The notes beneath the pieces are model-generated. The model searched no databases and was not told the origin of the DNA. It saw nothing but the letters and a program-made list of their open reading frames with translations. Positions 17,625 to 27,166 of a stretch of DNA of 64,000 nucleotides are shown here, piece after piece (within the stretch, counting starts at the first letter, position 1; each line of letters begins with the position of its first letter). A program made the position numbers and the translations under genes. This DNA is from Flavobacterium hydatis. Its GTDB lineage: Bacteria; Bacteroidota; Bacteroidia; Flavobacteriales; Flavobacteriaceae. The stretch covers positions 110,370 to 174,369 of the forward strand of contig NZ_JPRM01000002.1 in the NCBI RefSeq assembly GCF_000737695.1. Reading direction: 5' to 3'.

Positions 17625-18011
17625 TTAGTTTAATGCAAATGGAGCACACATTCTAAAAGTAGGAACAATAACTTTAAAGATTTTTGTAGTAGTAAAATTA
17701 ACCATGTTAAAATAACCTTTCATTGCACCATAAGGAGATGACAATAAACAGCCTGAACTGTAGGTATGAAATTCACCTGGTTTTAAAACTGGCTTTTTTC
17801 CAATTACACCTTCACCATCTACTATTTCGATATCGTTTAATGAATCGAAAATTTCCCAGTGGCGAGAAGTAAGTTGCACAGAATCCTTGCTATGGTTCTC
17901 AATAGTAACCACATAGCTAAAGGCAAAGTGAATCTTGTAGTTCTTGAAGTAGGTACCTTCAAAACTAGTTAAAACGGATATTTTTATGCCTCTTGTTATT
18001 TGAGAAACCAT
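17625..18011 (-). CDS. apaG: ApaG domain protein
   Basis: A 128-residue single-domain protein with the ApaG/DUF525 layout: a seven-strand fold starting IKISVLTSFEGTYF, the strand FAFSYVVTIENHSKDSVQLTSRHWEI, the loop GEGVIGKKPVLKPGEFHTYSSGCLL and the closing GAMKGYFNM. The G-x-G-V-x-G-x-x-P-x-L-x-P-G-E signature is complete. In enterobacteria it is linked to Co2+/Mg2+ efflux and oligonucleotide metabolism; its molecular task is not settled. It lies between DUF5103 (79-base gap) and pruA on the same strand. Confidence 0.92.
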   Translation of the reverse strand: MVSQITRGIKISVLTSFEGTYFKNYKIHFAFSYVVTIENHSKDSVQLTSRHWEIFDSLNDIEIVDGEGVIGKKPVLKPGEFHTYSSGCLLSSPYGAMKGYFNMVNFTTTKIFKVIVPTFRMCAPFALN

Positions 18012-18090
18012 ACTAAAGTGGTATATATGTGCGTAATAGAAGCAAATTTACAAAAAAAAATGATTCAAAAAAACCATTTCTAAAATGTTT

Positions 18091-19344
18091 TTAATTGATG
18101 ATATTCAGGGAGTTTGCATAACCTTTACCAATTACACGATCATAACGGTCTCTATTCTCTCGATAATAAACCAATATAGTGTATTCATTTTCGGTTTGGA
18201 AAAAATTACCGTCGATTGCATTCTCATAATCAATTACACCTTTCTTGTCTGCCACCTGATATTGGTAATTAGTAAATCCTTGCTTTATCATTATGGCTTT
18301 TTCATATACACCTTTTTCCGTATTGTAATCCATTTTATTCTCGGGAGTTAAACCGTAATTATTGAACATACCGTTAATGTAAATGTCTTTGTTGAGGCGG
18401 AAAGCAGGTGCCGAAAGCGAGAAATAAACCCATGCATAGTCTGCTTCGACTTCATTATTTGTTGCATTCATGTTTTTTACAACAAAGTTCCCATTAATAT
18501 CTTGGTAGTTTGTGTAAGGAAAGTTTCCTCTGGCACTATTGGTATATAAATAAGAATTATAAATGTCTTTGCTAGAATCTACTCTTCCTACATTGTTACC
18601 AGCGTTACGAATATCTTTATTCTCAAAATATAAAAATTCATTTCCAGCCCAGAATTGGGTTTCATTATTGTATTTATATATTAAATCATTTCCAAGCGTA
18701 TATTGTGGAGGAACATTTTTAATTCCGGTATTAAAATTACCATTTTGTATCAAAAATACTTTTACACTTTGTAACGGAGTCTGAAAAAGAAAAGAGTTAG
18801 ATTTTATAGCAAAGTCCAGATTATGTTTGTATTCGATATCGCTTACTGTTCGACTTTTTCTTACCTGAGCAGGAACAGTAACTAAGTTTTCGTACACGAT
18901 AAATTTTCTGGAAAACACAACTTCTTTATCTTCATTTAAAACCTTAAGAATATAATTACCTGTAATCAATATTTGCGTGAATTGATTTGGGAAAGAAAGT
19001 TTATAGTGAGAATATATCTGTAAAGTATTGAATGAATTGGTGTAATTAGTTATTCTCTGACCGTCAAATCCTTGTAAATAATCGGTTTTCGGAATATCCG
19101 ATGGAATCCAATTGTAATCGCAATGTGTAATTTCATAATAATAATCAGCTTCATTACCAAATAGATCATCAAACTGAAGTTGAAAACTGTTTCCTAGTTC
19201 AAATATCGGAACAACATTTTGCCCACTTTGTACAAACGAAACAGTTTTGATATTATATGGTGGAGTGACTTCTGATTGTACTTGGGCTGTAGCAGAAGTA
19301 AAAGCAAGAAGGAGAATTAATTTTCGGAAGAATGAATTCGGCAT
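18091..19344 (-). CDS. DUF5103 domain-containing secreted protein
   Basis: A 417-residue protein with a signal peptide (KLILLLAFTSATAQ). It opens with PPYNIKTVSFVQSGQNVVPIFELG and then has the LQFDDLFGNEADYYYEITHCDYNW block that marks DUF5103, a family widespread in Bacteroidota and thought to be an exported beta-rich protein. The segment PAFRLNKDIYINGMFNNYG resembles a carbohydrate-binding or immunoglobulin-like strand set, and YEKAIMIKQGFTNYQYQV follows it. No function is established. No type IX C-terminal domain is obvious. It is followed by apaG. Confidence 0.8.
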   Translation of the reverse strand: MPNSFFRKLILLLAFTSATAQVQSEVTPPYNIKTVSFVQSGQNVVPIFELGNSFQLQFDDLFGNEADYYYEITHCDYNWIPSDIPKTDYLQGFDGQRITNYTNSFNTLQIYSHYKLSFPNQFTQILITGNYILKVLNEDKEVVFSRKFIVYENLVTVPAQVRKSRTVSDIEYKHNLDFAIKSNSFLFQTPLQSVKVFLIQNGNFNTGIKNVPPQYTLGNDLIYKYNNETQFWAGNEFLYFENKDIRNAGNNVGRVDSSKDIYNSYLYTNSARGNFPYTNYQDINGNFVVKNMNATNNEVEADYAWVYFSLSAPAFRLNKDIYINGMFNNYGLTPENKMDYNTEKGVYEKAIMIKQGFTNYQYQVADKKGVIDYENAIDGNFFQTENEYTILVYYRENRDRYDRVIGKGYANSLNIIN

Positions 19345-19407
19345 AATATATTACGTTGTAAGATTGTAAATATAACAATTTTATATAACGAAAAATGTGC
19401 CAATTTA

Positions 19408-22323
19408 TTAGGCTCCTAATATGTACTCTAAATTAATTTCGATTTCGTCGTTAACAAAGCTTTCTTCCAAAAGTGAATCAGATAACAGTTTTTTGTTTTC
19501 TTGCAGTTTAATTATTTTTTCTTCAACCGTATTTTTCGAAATAAATCGAATAACATTTACTTTATTTAATTGCCCAATTCTGTGTGCTCTTCCTACTCCT
19601 TGTTTTTCAGCAAAAGGATTCCACCAAGGATCTAAGAATAAAACATAAGAAGCTTTGGTGATATTTAAACCAACACCACCAGCTTTGAGCGAAATAAAAA
19701 ATAGTAAAGGCTCTTCATTTTCTTGAAACAGATTTACCTGCTGTTCTCTTTTCTTAGCAGGAGTATCGCCAGTAATCTCACAAAAAGCTATTTTGTTTTC
19801 TTTACACCAAGTCGTGTAAAAGCTCAAATTAGTAACAAATGAACTAAAAATGATAGTTTTTTGTTTCCCTTTTACTAAACTTTCCAAGTAATTAGTGACC
19901 GCAATATATTTTCCGGAATCAATTTCAGATTCCTGATCTACCATTTTCGGATGATTACTCAGTTGTCTTAACTTCATCAATGTATTGATAATGCTAATTT
20001 TGTCTGGGCTGGAACCATCTGTTTTTAGTAAAAAATTACGAGCTTTTGATTTCTCTTTTTCGTATAATTTCTCCTGTTCAGGATCCATATCGCAATAATA
20101 AATCTGCTCTGTTAATTCGGGTAAATCCTTTAAAACCTGTTCTTTGGTTCTCCTTAAGATATAAGGCTGAATAAGATTTTTTAATTCTGCTAAACTATCT
20201 TCGTCTTGTTTTTTCTCAATCGGAATTTTAAAATTTTCTGCAAAGAAATTATAACTACCCAAAATATCAGGATTTATAAATTGCATTTGCGACCACAAAT
20301 CGTCCAAAGAGTTTTCGATAGGAGTACCACTTAAAGCTATTTTATGTTCCGTGTTTATTTTATTTATAGCTTTAAAAATTTTAGAGTTTTTATTTTTAAT
20401 GTATTGACTTTCGTCCAAAATCAAATAGCGGAAATTATATTTTTCTAAAATTGAAATATCTCGATGAATGATGCTGTAACTGGTAAAAATTAAATCGGAT
20501 GATTCTAATCTATTCACTAATAATTTCCTGTCGTTACCTACATACTGCATTTTTGAAAAATGTGGTGTAAATTTCCCAGATTCGTTATACCAGTTAAAAA
20601 CTAATGAAGAAGGTAAAACAATCAAGGTTTTTAAAGGTTCTCTTTCAATAATGGTTTCGTTTTGAAACAAATCAAAATTCGTTGTTTTGGTTGTAAAACC
20701 TAACTGTTCCTGCACAGCAACCAATACAGCTAAGGTTTGTAAAGTCTTACCAAGTCCCATATCATCGGCAAGACAAGCGCCTAAATTAGAGTTAAAATGA
20801 CCTAGAAGCCATTTTACACCATCAATTTGATACGGTCTCAAAGTTGCTTTTAATAAATCAGACGATACGTATTCAGCTTTTAGAATTGGATTTACATCGT
20901 CTTTGATTTCTGGAATTGCATCCAGAGCGGCAAAATTACTTTTGCGCAAAAGCAGATTTCCATTTTCTGTTCTGGCCAATTTTGCCAGCGAACTATATTT
21001 ACTGAGCCATTCTAAAGGAATTAAAAAATAGTTTCCGTCAGGCAATAAAAAGAGTCTTTCCTTGCTTTTTATATTTGGAATAATTTCGCTGAAATTGATT
21101 GTATAATCCCCAATCGAAATGATTATCTTAATATCAAACCAATCTTCTTTAGTTTCTCCCTTTGAAAATAAAACAGTATGGTTTTCTGTAATGATTGCTT
21201 TGCTTTCTAGTTGCAAATTTTGGATTGTGAAACCTAAATTTTCAAGCTCTTCTTTGCGATTAATGACTAATTGAATATTAGTGTAAGGATCAGGAATTTC
21301 GGTGTCTGAATTCCATCCAAATAATTCATTTTTGATTTTTACAAAACCAAGTTCAAGTAATTTATCAGTATATAAAGTTTCGTCATGACTTCGTTTAAAC
21401 TGAATTATTTTTGGTTCATTGGCAACGCTAAAATCAAGATATGTATGTATTTTTTTAGGTTTGCTTGCGTCAAATATATATCCGTCATAATCGAAATGAA
21501 GGTTGAGATAATAACGATTTTTAAAGAAATCATAAACAGGTTGAATCGTGCAGAAAATAATTTTATCACGAAGTTCGATTTCAAAACCAGTTGCTTCAAT
21601 ATCGGTTTTTTTAGCTATTTCAGGAATGAAATTCTTAAAATAATCATCAACTAATCTTGAAGGTATTTCTATTGATTTTTTCTTTAAAAAAGGGGAAAGC
21701 TTTTTAGAGTTCAGTTCTTTTAACTGCCCTAATTTTTTATCAATGATTAACCAACCAGGTTCATCCAGTAGTATATCGACACTACTATTCATGGGTAAAA
21801 AAGTAGTGTTGTTTTCTTTTAAAGATAGGGTATAGGTAATTCCTTCTGAATGTTTATCAAATTGAATTTGAGGTTCAAAATCTAGAGGATTGATAGCAAC
21901 TCTCGAGCGATAAAAATCCTTTTCAATTCCCATATTAATAGATAGAGGAAATTGTTCTTTTACAATTAGTGTGTAAAAGGAACTTAAATTTAGTTGTAAA
22001 TGCTGACGAATTGCAAAATCAATTTTGGAATCTTTTTGCAAATCAGTAATTGTTTTTGCCGATTTTATTTTTGCGCTAAATTTTTTGAAAATAAATTCAG
22101 GCTTTAAAGATTCACAAGCCGTCAGTATTTTTTTTGAGCTAGTATCTAAATTTTCGAAGACAATTCCAAAACCATCAAGAACGTCTGCAGTTGCTTTTTT
22201 ATTTAAATATTTAATGTCATTATCAATAATATCTTCTACGATATAAGCAGTTGGGATATGGGTATTCAGATTTTTTTCAAAACTGATGTCAAAACAAAAT
22301 TGAAATGATTTCGAAGGTTCCAA
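19408..22323 (-). CDS. SNF2-family DNA-dependent ATPase/helicase
   Basis: A 971-residue protein. The N-terminal 480 residues are unassigned beta-rich sequence; the C-terminal half is a complete SNF2 motor: LRPYQIDGVKWL, Walker A DDMGLGKTLQT, motif II as DESQ (RYLILDESQYIKN), motif III SGTPIENSLDDLW, then the helicase C domain with TIIFSSF, AGGVGLNIT, the FLDPWWNP segment and GRAHRIGQ. The DEGH/DEAH box is thus DESQ, as in many bacterial SNF2 proteins. It probably remodels protein-DNA or RNA polymerase-DNA complexes, as RapA does; no SWIM zinc-binding motif is seen. It is a single gene on the minus strand. Confidence 0.92.
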   Translation of the reverse strand: MEPSKSFQFCFDISFEKNLNTHIPTAYIVEDIIDNDIKYLNKKATADVLDGFGIVFENLDTSSKKILTACESLKPEFIFKKFSAKIKSAKTITDLQKDSKIDFAIRQHLQLNLSSFYTLIVKEQFPLSINMGIEKDFYRSRVAINPLDFEPQIQFDKHSEGITYTLSLKENNTTFLPMNSSVDILLDEPGWLIIDKKLGQLKELNSKKLSPFLKKKSIEIPSRLVDDYFKNFIPEIAKKTDIEATGFEIELRDKIIFCTIQPVYDFFKNRYYLNLHFDYDGYIFDASKPKKIHTYLDFSVANEPKIIQFKRSHDETLYTDKLLELGFVKIKNELFGWNSDTEIPDPYTNIQLVINRKEELENLGFTIQNLQLESKAIITENHTVLFSKGETKEDWFDIKIIISIGDYTINFSEIIPNIKSKERLFLLPDGNYFLIPLEWLSKYSSLAKLARTENGNLLLRKSNFAALDAIPEIKDDVNPILKAEYVSSDLLKATLRPYQIDGVKWLLGHFNSNLGACLADDMGLGKTLQTLAVLVAVQEQLGFTTKTTNFDLFQNETIIEREPLKTLIVLPSSLVFNWYNESGKFTPHFSKMQYVGNDRKLLVNRLESSDLIFTSYSIIHRDISILEKYNFRYLILDESQYIKNKNSKIFKAINKINTEHKIALSGTPIENSLDDLWSQMQFINPDILGSYNFFAENFKIPIEKKQDEDSLAELKNLIQPYILRRTKEQVLKDLPELTEQIYYCDMDPEQEKLYEKEKSKARNFLLKTDGSSPDKISIINTLMKLRQLSNHPKMVDQESEIDSGKYIAVTNYLESLVKGKQKTIIFSSFVTNLSFYTTWCKENKIAFCEITGDTPAKKREQQVNLFQENEEPLLFFISLKAGGVGLNITKASYVLFLDPWWNPFAEKQGVGRAHRIGQLNKVNVIRFISKNTVEEKIIKLQENKKLLSDSLLEESFVNDEIEINLEYILGA

Positions 22324-22381
22324 GATTAGGGATTTGGTTTGGTTGTAATTTGGGAAGTTGTCTAATTCAAAAAAAACTAAA

Positions 22382-22434
22382 AAGCAACGCTGATAAAACG
22401 GATTGCTAAAGCAAAACGCTGATAAAAACGGATT
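22382..22434. repeat. Direct repeat pair around AACGCTGATAAAA-CGGATT
   Basis: AACGCTGATAAAACGGATT at about 22386-22404 recurs as AACGCTGATAAAAACGGATT at 22415-22434, each preceded by AAGCA. The copies differ by one A. They lie between the SNF2 gene and the methyltransferase gene in non-coding DNA. Confidence 0.7.
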
Positions 22435-22486
22435 TTTTGTTTTAGTTATTAATTCGAATCAAAAAAATAAATATTATTCCATTAAT

Positions 22487-22519
22487 AAACCTAACAGGTT
22501 TTTAAAACCTGTTAGGTTT
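22487..22519. repeat. Palindromic hairpin AAACCTAACAGGTTTT
   Basis: AAACCTAACAGGTTTT and AAAACCTGTTAGGTTT form a perfect 16-base stem with almost no loop. It may act as a terminator for the methyltransferase gene on the minus strand, but it is about 100 bases past that stop, so a dispersed palindrome is equally likely. Confidence 0.7.
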
Positions 22520-22616
22520 TGAATGATTATTATATTTTATAATTCAGTCTTGATTGTATTATTGGTCAAGAGCTTTTTAAATGAACTTACATCACTTATA
22601 TGGTTCAAAAAAGTGT

Positions 22617-23390
22617 TTAGTTCTCCTGTTTAAAGCATAGTGGGATGATTTCTCCTTTGGCTAAACAATATTTCTCTACCAGTTCTGGAGCTATTTTGTT
22701 AGTGTAATCTTCTTCGATTACTATAAAGCCAATACTTCTTAATTTATCAAAATAATCGCGACCGTAAATACGTACGTGGTCATATTGTCCGAATATCTTA
22801 GCACGTTCTTTTTGGTCGGTAATAGTATCATCGGCAAAAGTAACTTCTCTTGATAAATCTTGTGGAATTTGCAAAATAGCCATTCCGCCTGGTTTTAAAA
22901 CGCGAAATAATTCCTGCATAGCTTTAGTATCATCAGGAATATGTTCTAGAACGTGATTGCATAAAATAACATCATATTCATTATCCTTAAAAGGTAAATT
23001 GCATATATCTGCTTTTACATCTGCTAAAGGAGAGAATAAATCAGTCGTTGTATAATCAAGATTTTTTTGCTTGCGAAATAGTTTATAAAATGCTTGTTCC
23101 GGAGCAAAGTGTAATACTTTTTTTGGCGCTGTAAAGAAATCAGTCTGATCGTTTAGGTATAACCATAACAAGCGGTGTCTCTCTAAAGAAAGCGTGCTTG
23201 GCGATAATACGTTGTTACGTTGAGTTCCATAACCATAAGGTAAAAACATTTTGAAACTTTTACCATCAATAGGATCGGTAAATTTATCTCCTTTTAATGT
23301 AAAGGCTAAAATAGGACGTGCCACATAACTCAAACGAATTAATAATGGACGTGGAATGGTATTAAGAACTAGTTTAAAAAGTTTCTTCAC
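22617..23390 (-). CDS. Class I SAM-dependent methyltransferase (Methyltransf_11 type)
   Basis: A 257-residue protein with a hydrophobic/basic N-terminus (KLFKLVLNTIPRPLLIRLSY) that may be amphipathic. The methyltransferase domain has a motif I-like strand (KVLHFAPEQAFYK) in which the usual GxGxG is replaced by F-A-P-E-Q, the D of TTDLFSPLADVKADI, and strong motifs II and III (NEYDVILCNHVLEHIPDD, FRVLKPGGMAILQIP). The HVLEH segment is typical of this class. The substrate is unknown: lipid, glycan or small molecule are possible. It is 69 bases downstream of map on the same strand. Confidence 0.85.
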   Translation of the reverse strand: MKKLFKLVLNTIPRPLLIRLSYVARPILAFTLKGDKFTDPIDGKSFKMFLPYGYGTQRNNVLSPSTLSLERHRLLWLYLNDQTDFFTAPKKVLHFAPEQAFYKLFRKQKNLDYTTTDLFSPLADVKADICNLPFKDNEYDVILCNHVLEHIPDDTKAMQELFRVLKPGGMAILQIPQDLSREVTFADDTITDQKERAKIFGQYDHVRIYGRDYFDKLRSIGFIVIEEDYTNKIAPELVEKYCLAKGEIIPLCFKQEN

Positions 23391-23459
23391 TGTTAAATGG
23401 ATTTGAACGCGAGTTTCATGAATAGAAATAAAAAAGTAATCAGTTAATCTTTGTGGAAT

Positions 23460-24278
23460 CTACAAGATCAAAGGCACTTTTCTGAATTCATCTTCTTCGT
23501 TACTCTCGATTCCTAGGGCTTTATAGATGTACTGGAAAGTTGATAAGATTTCTGGTTTACCATCGATTAAAGCTACATCATGCTCAAAGTGTGCACTTGC
23601 TTTACCGTCGGCAGTTGTAATTGTCCAGCCATCTTTATGTTGTTTTATGTTTCTTGTTCCAAGATTAATCATTGGCTCAATGGCAACAACCATTCCTTCA
23701 ACAAAAAGTTTTCCTCTTCCTTTTTTACCATAATTAGGCATTTCAGGATCTTCGTGCATTTTTTGTCCAAGTCCGTGACCAACTAGTTCGCGAACAACTC
23801 CGTATCCGTGTGCTTCAGTATATTTTTGTATAGCGCTTCCAACATCTTCTACGCGGTTTCCAGCTTTAAATTCGCGGATTCCTACATATAAAGATTCTTT
23901 GGTAACTTGTAATAATTTTTTAATCTCTGGAGCAACTTCTCCTATCTCAAAGCTATAAGCGTGATCTCCGTGATAACCGTTTTTGTATGCACCACAATCT
24001 ACCGAGATAACATCACCACTTTTTAGAGGTGTATTATTTGGAATACCGTGAACAACTTGTGAGTTTGGACTCATACAAAGTGAGTTCGGGAAGTCGTACA
24101 AACCTAAAAAGCTTGGTACAGCACCGTGATCACGAATAAATTCTTCGGCTAGTTTGTCAAGATATAATGTGGTAACTCCTTCTTTTATTTCAGAAGCAAT
24201 CATTCCTAATGTTTTAGATACGATTAAGGCACTTTCGCGCATTAATTCTATTTCTTCACGTGATTTTACAATAATCAT
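23460..24278 (-). CDS. map: Type I methionine aminopeptidase
   Basis: A 272-residue metallopeptidase. Dinuclear metal ligands are visible in order: the two Asp of VISVDCGAYKNGYHGDHAYSF, the His of LVGHGLGQKMHEDPEMPNYG, and the two Glu of AIEPMINLG and HFEHDVALI. It removes the initiator methionine from new proteins and is normally essential. The N-terminal IIVKSREEIELMRESALIV is standard for the bacterial enzyme. A -7 box lies just upstream. The downstream methyltransferase may share its transcript. Confidence 0.95.
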   Translation of the reverse strand: MIIVKSREEIELMRESALIVSKTLGMIASEIKEGVTTLYLDKLAEEFIRDHGAVPSFLGLYDFPNSLCMSPNSQVVHGIPNNTPLKSGDVISVDCGAYKNGYHGDHAYSFEIGEVAPEIKKLLQVTKESLYVGIREFKAGNRVEDVGSAIQKYTEAHGYGVVRELVGHGLGQKMHEDPEMPNYGKKGRGKLFVEGMVVAIEPMINLGTRNIKQHKDGWTITTADGKASAHFEHDVALIDGKPEILSTFQYIYKALGIESNEEDEFRKVPLIL

Positions 24279-24298
24279 AATTTCGGATTTTCAGTTGG

Positions 24299-24306
24299 CA
24301 AAAGTA
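24299..24306 (-). promoter_or_regulatory. Putative -7 box (TACTTTTG) for map
   Basis: CAAAAGTA on the plus strand reads TACTTTTG on the minus strand, 20 bases upstream of the map ATG. Confidence 0.5.
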
Positions 24307-24477
24307 CAATTTTAATATTATTTTTTTTAAATAGCTTTTGTATTTAATTATAACAATTACAATTACAACAAAAAGCAGACAATAAATATATAGAAAGATT
24401 GTAAAATTATCTTGTTAAAATGAAAAGAGTTGTAGAAACAATTGAATAAATTAGCTTATTAATTAACTCGTTACATT

Positions 24478-25722
24478 ATGAAAAATAGTATTAACCAAGA
24501 AGGTAAAAGTAAATCGGCAGGCTTGATTAAGATGAAGAGATTTGCTTTGGGAGTATTGGGTGTAGCTATAGTTCTTTTTTTAATTGCAATTTATTTTAAA
24601 ATAGGTTGGCTAAAAGCCTTTAGTGAAGCTGCGATGGTTGGTGGAATTGCAGATTGGTTTGCTATAGTAGCACTATTCAGGCATCCTCTGGGATTACCAA
24701 TTCCGCATACCGCCTTAATACCTAATAATAAAGATGCTATTGGGCAAAATCTTGGCACTTTTGTTTCTGATGAGTTCTTAATCAAAGAGAAATTAGAAGT
24801 AAAAATCGAACAGTTTAATTTTGCCGAAAAGGCTGCAAACTGGTTGTCTGATAAACCCAATGCAAATACGATTGCTTCGTTAATTATTGAAGATATTATA
24901 CCAGGGATTTTAAAAACTATCGTCGATGAAGATGTCCAGAGGTTTATTCAAGCCAAATTTGAAACCAAATTAAAGGAAATCAATTTTGGAGAATGGATTG
25001 CAGTAGGGTTAGAGTCTTTAACCAAAAGCGAAAAACAAGAACAGTTAATTACGAATGTATTAAAAATACTTACCGAAGAATTACAGAATAACAGAGATGT
25101 GATTCGTGAAAAAGTAAATAAATCTACACCTTGGTACACGCTTGGAGTAGCCGATAAAAAGATTGCAGATGGTATTTTTAACGGACTTTATGAGTTTATC
25201 GATGAAGCAAAACATTCTAATAGCAGCATTAGGAGAAAAATAAATGCTTATGTTCTTGACTTTATTACAGAGTTAAATAACTCGCCTGAACTTCAGCAGA
25301 AAGTAAATGATTTAGTAATTGAGTTTGCTCATAAAAGCGAAGTTAGAGAATATATCAATGATATTTGGAGTCAGATAAAAGTGGCTATTTCTGCCGATTT
25401 AGAAAAGAAAGATGATTCTAAAATAAAAAATAAAATCATCAGCATGATTCAGAATTTTGGAATCAGTATAAAAGGAGATGAAGTTATGTTGAGCAAAATA
25501 AATAATTTTATAAAAATAGATTTGCTGGGAATCCTTTTAAAGAATAAGCAAATGATTGGCGACTTGATTGCTTCTTCGGTTAAAAGCTGGGACAAGAAAG
25601 AAATTTCGAATAAGTTAGAATTAGAAATAGGGAAAGATCTACAGTTTATCCGAATTAACGGAACTGTAGTAGGAGGGTTTGTTGGTCTTTTTATTTATTT
25701 TGTAGAACATATTATTACCTAA
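24478..25722 (+). CDS. DUF445 family membrane protein
   Basis: A 414-residue protein with one membrane helix near the N-terminus (FALGVLGVAIVLFLIAIYF) and a second hydrophobic segment at the very end (NGTVVGGFVGLFIYFVEHII). The conserved DUF445 block follows the first helix: EAAMVGGIADWFAIVALFRHPLGLPIPHTALIPNNKDAIG. The long middle part is charged and helical. This family is widespread and poorly understood; a role in envelope structure is only a guess. It is a single gene, ending in a terminator shared with the convergent tolC-like gene. Confidence 0.9.
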   Translation: MKNSINQEGKSKSAGLIKMKRFALGVLGVAIVLFLIAIYFKIGWLKAFSEAAMVGGIADWFAIVALFRHPLGLPIPHTALIPNNKDAIGQNLGTFVSDEFLIKEKLEVKIEQFNFAEKAANWLSDKPNANTIASLIIEDIIPGILKTIVDEDVQRFIQAKFETKLKEINFGEWIAVGLESLTKSEKQEQLITNVLKILTEELQNNRDVIREKVNKSTPWYTLGVADKKIADGIFNGLYEFIDEAKHSNSSIRRKINAYVLDFITELNNSPELQQKVNDLVIEFAHKSEVREYINDIWSQIKVAISADLEKKDDSKIKNKIISMIQNFGISIKGDEVMLSKINNFIKIDLLGILLKNKQMIGDLIASSVKSWDKKEISNKLELEIGKDLQFIRINGTVVGGFVGLFIYFVEHIIT

Positions 25723-25725
25723 AAA

Positions 25726-25757
25726 AAAAAGACAAACCGTAAGATTTGTCTCTTTTT
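25726..25757. terminator. Bidirectional hairpin terminator
   Basis: AGACAAA and TTTGTCT pair with an A run on one side and TTTTT on the other, between the convergent DUF445 gene and the exporter operon. Confidence 0.75.
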
Positions 25758-25777
25758 ATAATATTGTAAATTCCGTT

Positions 25778-27166
25778 TTAATCTGGATTTGCCATGATTT
25801 TAAAAAGTTCCGAATTAGAAATATAAAATCTGTTTTCTAAAGCAATAGCAGCAAGTTTGGCACTTACTAAATTATTCTCTCGAGTATTGATCAAGAATAA
25901 GGAACTTTCTCCAAACGAAAACAAACGCTCTTCGGAGTTGAGCATCGTAACATTATTTTCGACCAAATCTTTTGCTAGTTTCTTTTGTTTTAAGAGCGAA
26001 TTAATTTCTATTTTTTGAGCACTTATTTTATTGGTCAATTGTATTTTTTCTAAAGCCAAAGCAAATTCATTTTCTTGAACTTTAAATTTTGCTAGTTTTA
26101 AATTCCCTCTTTCTTTTCTTAAAAATAATGGGAAATAAAATTCTAAGCCAACTTTATAATCTTTAAAGTTATAATTATCAATGTAACTAGGTTCCGATAA
26201 ATAAGAGTAACCTACATTTATTTTAGGCAACAGCATATTCTCTTTTAGCTTTTTTTCTACATTCAAAATTTCTATTTTGTTCTGTAAAGCATTTATTTTT
26301 GGGTGAGATTCTAAGCTAAAGTCGTTTTGTAATAAATCATTGGTTTTTAGCGTTTCTTGCAATGTGTTTTCTAATGCAGTTTCAGGAACAAGACTATCCG
26401 ACATTTCTAGCGGAATATTATTTTCTAACCAAAGAAAATTAGATAGTTCTAGTTTAGCTTTAGCTAGTTTTAATTTAGAATCTTCAAGGCTTAATTCTCT
26501 ATTTTTTAAACTAATTCCAGCTTCAATACTGTCAATTGCAGGTTTGTCACCTTGACTTATTAGGGCTTTGATACCTGCTAAGCGTATTTCAGCATTATTA
26601 TCGTATGTTTCATAAAGCTTCATTTCGTCAAAATTCTTCTTCCAGCTAAAATAAGCAATCGAGGCATCGTACAATACAGCAATGGCTTGGAGTTTCCTTT
26701 CGGATTCACTTAGTTTTATCTGAATTTTAGCTTTTCGAACATCTGCCATTCTTTGATTAATGAATAACCCTTGCCCGATAGGCACACTAATTCCAAAAGA
26801 AGTTAATCCTTGATTTGGAGTTGTATTTTCGGGATTAAGATAAACACCTTCGTTATTGTCGAATCCTGCTTTTAGTTCGATTCCGTACCAAGTTGGGATT
26901 TTAAAACTGCTATTTAAAATGGAGTAGTATTCTTTGTCTTTAAATTGTTTTTGACTAAAATCGACTTCAATTTTTGGATCAAAACCACCTCGAGCCATCA
27001 TTAAATTGGCTTGAGCTTTACTTACTTCCAAATTAGCATTTTTAACCAATGGATGGTATTTTTTTACATACCCAAGAAATTCATTATAAGTGAATTCCTT
27101 AGAAACTGGTTCTTGCCCAAAAACGGTAAAACCAATAAAGAGAAAGGCAAAAAGTATCGGTTTCAT
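25778..27166 (-). CDS. TolC-family outer-membrane efflux protein
   Basis: A 462-residue outer-membrane factor with a signal peptide (ILFAFLFIGFTVFG). The body has long alternating helices (KEFTYNEFLGYVKKYHPLVKNANLEVSKA-type start, then FALALEKIQLTNKISAQKIEIN near the end) and strand pairs with GFDPKIEVDFSQKQF and INVGYSYLSEP, as expected for the TolC barrel and tunnel. It forms the outer-membrane channel for the HlyD-like adaptor, whose stop codon overlaps its start codon (TAATG). It is the last gene of the tetR-ABC-hlyD-tolC operon. Confidence 0.88.
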   Translation of the reverse strand: MKPILFAFLFIGFTVFGQEPVSKEFTYNEFLGYVKKYHPLVKNANLEVSKAQANLMMARGGFDPKIEVDFSQKQFKDKEYYSILNSSFKIPTWYGIELKAGFDNNEGVYLNPENTTPNQGLTSFGISVPIGQGLFINQRMADVRKAKIQIKLSESERKLQAIAVLYDASIAYFSWKKNFDEMKLYETYDNNAEIRLAGIKALISQGDKPAIDSIEAGISLKNRELSLEDSKLKLAKAKLELSNFLWLENNIPLEMSDSLVPETALENTLQETLKTNDLLQNDFSLESHPKINALQNKIEILNVEKKLKENMLLPKINVGYSYLSEPSYIDNYNFKDYKVGLEFYFPLFLRKERGNLKLAKFKVQENEFALALEKIQLTNKISAQKIEINSLLKQKKLAKDLVENNVTMLNSEERLFSFGESSLFLINTRENNLVSAKLAAIALENRFYISNSELFKIMANPD

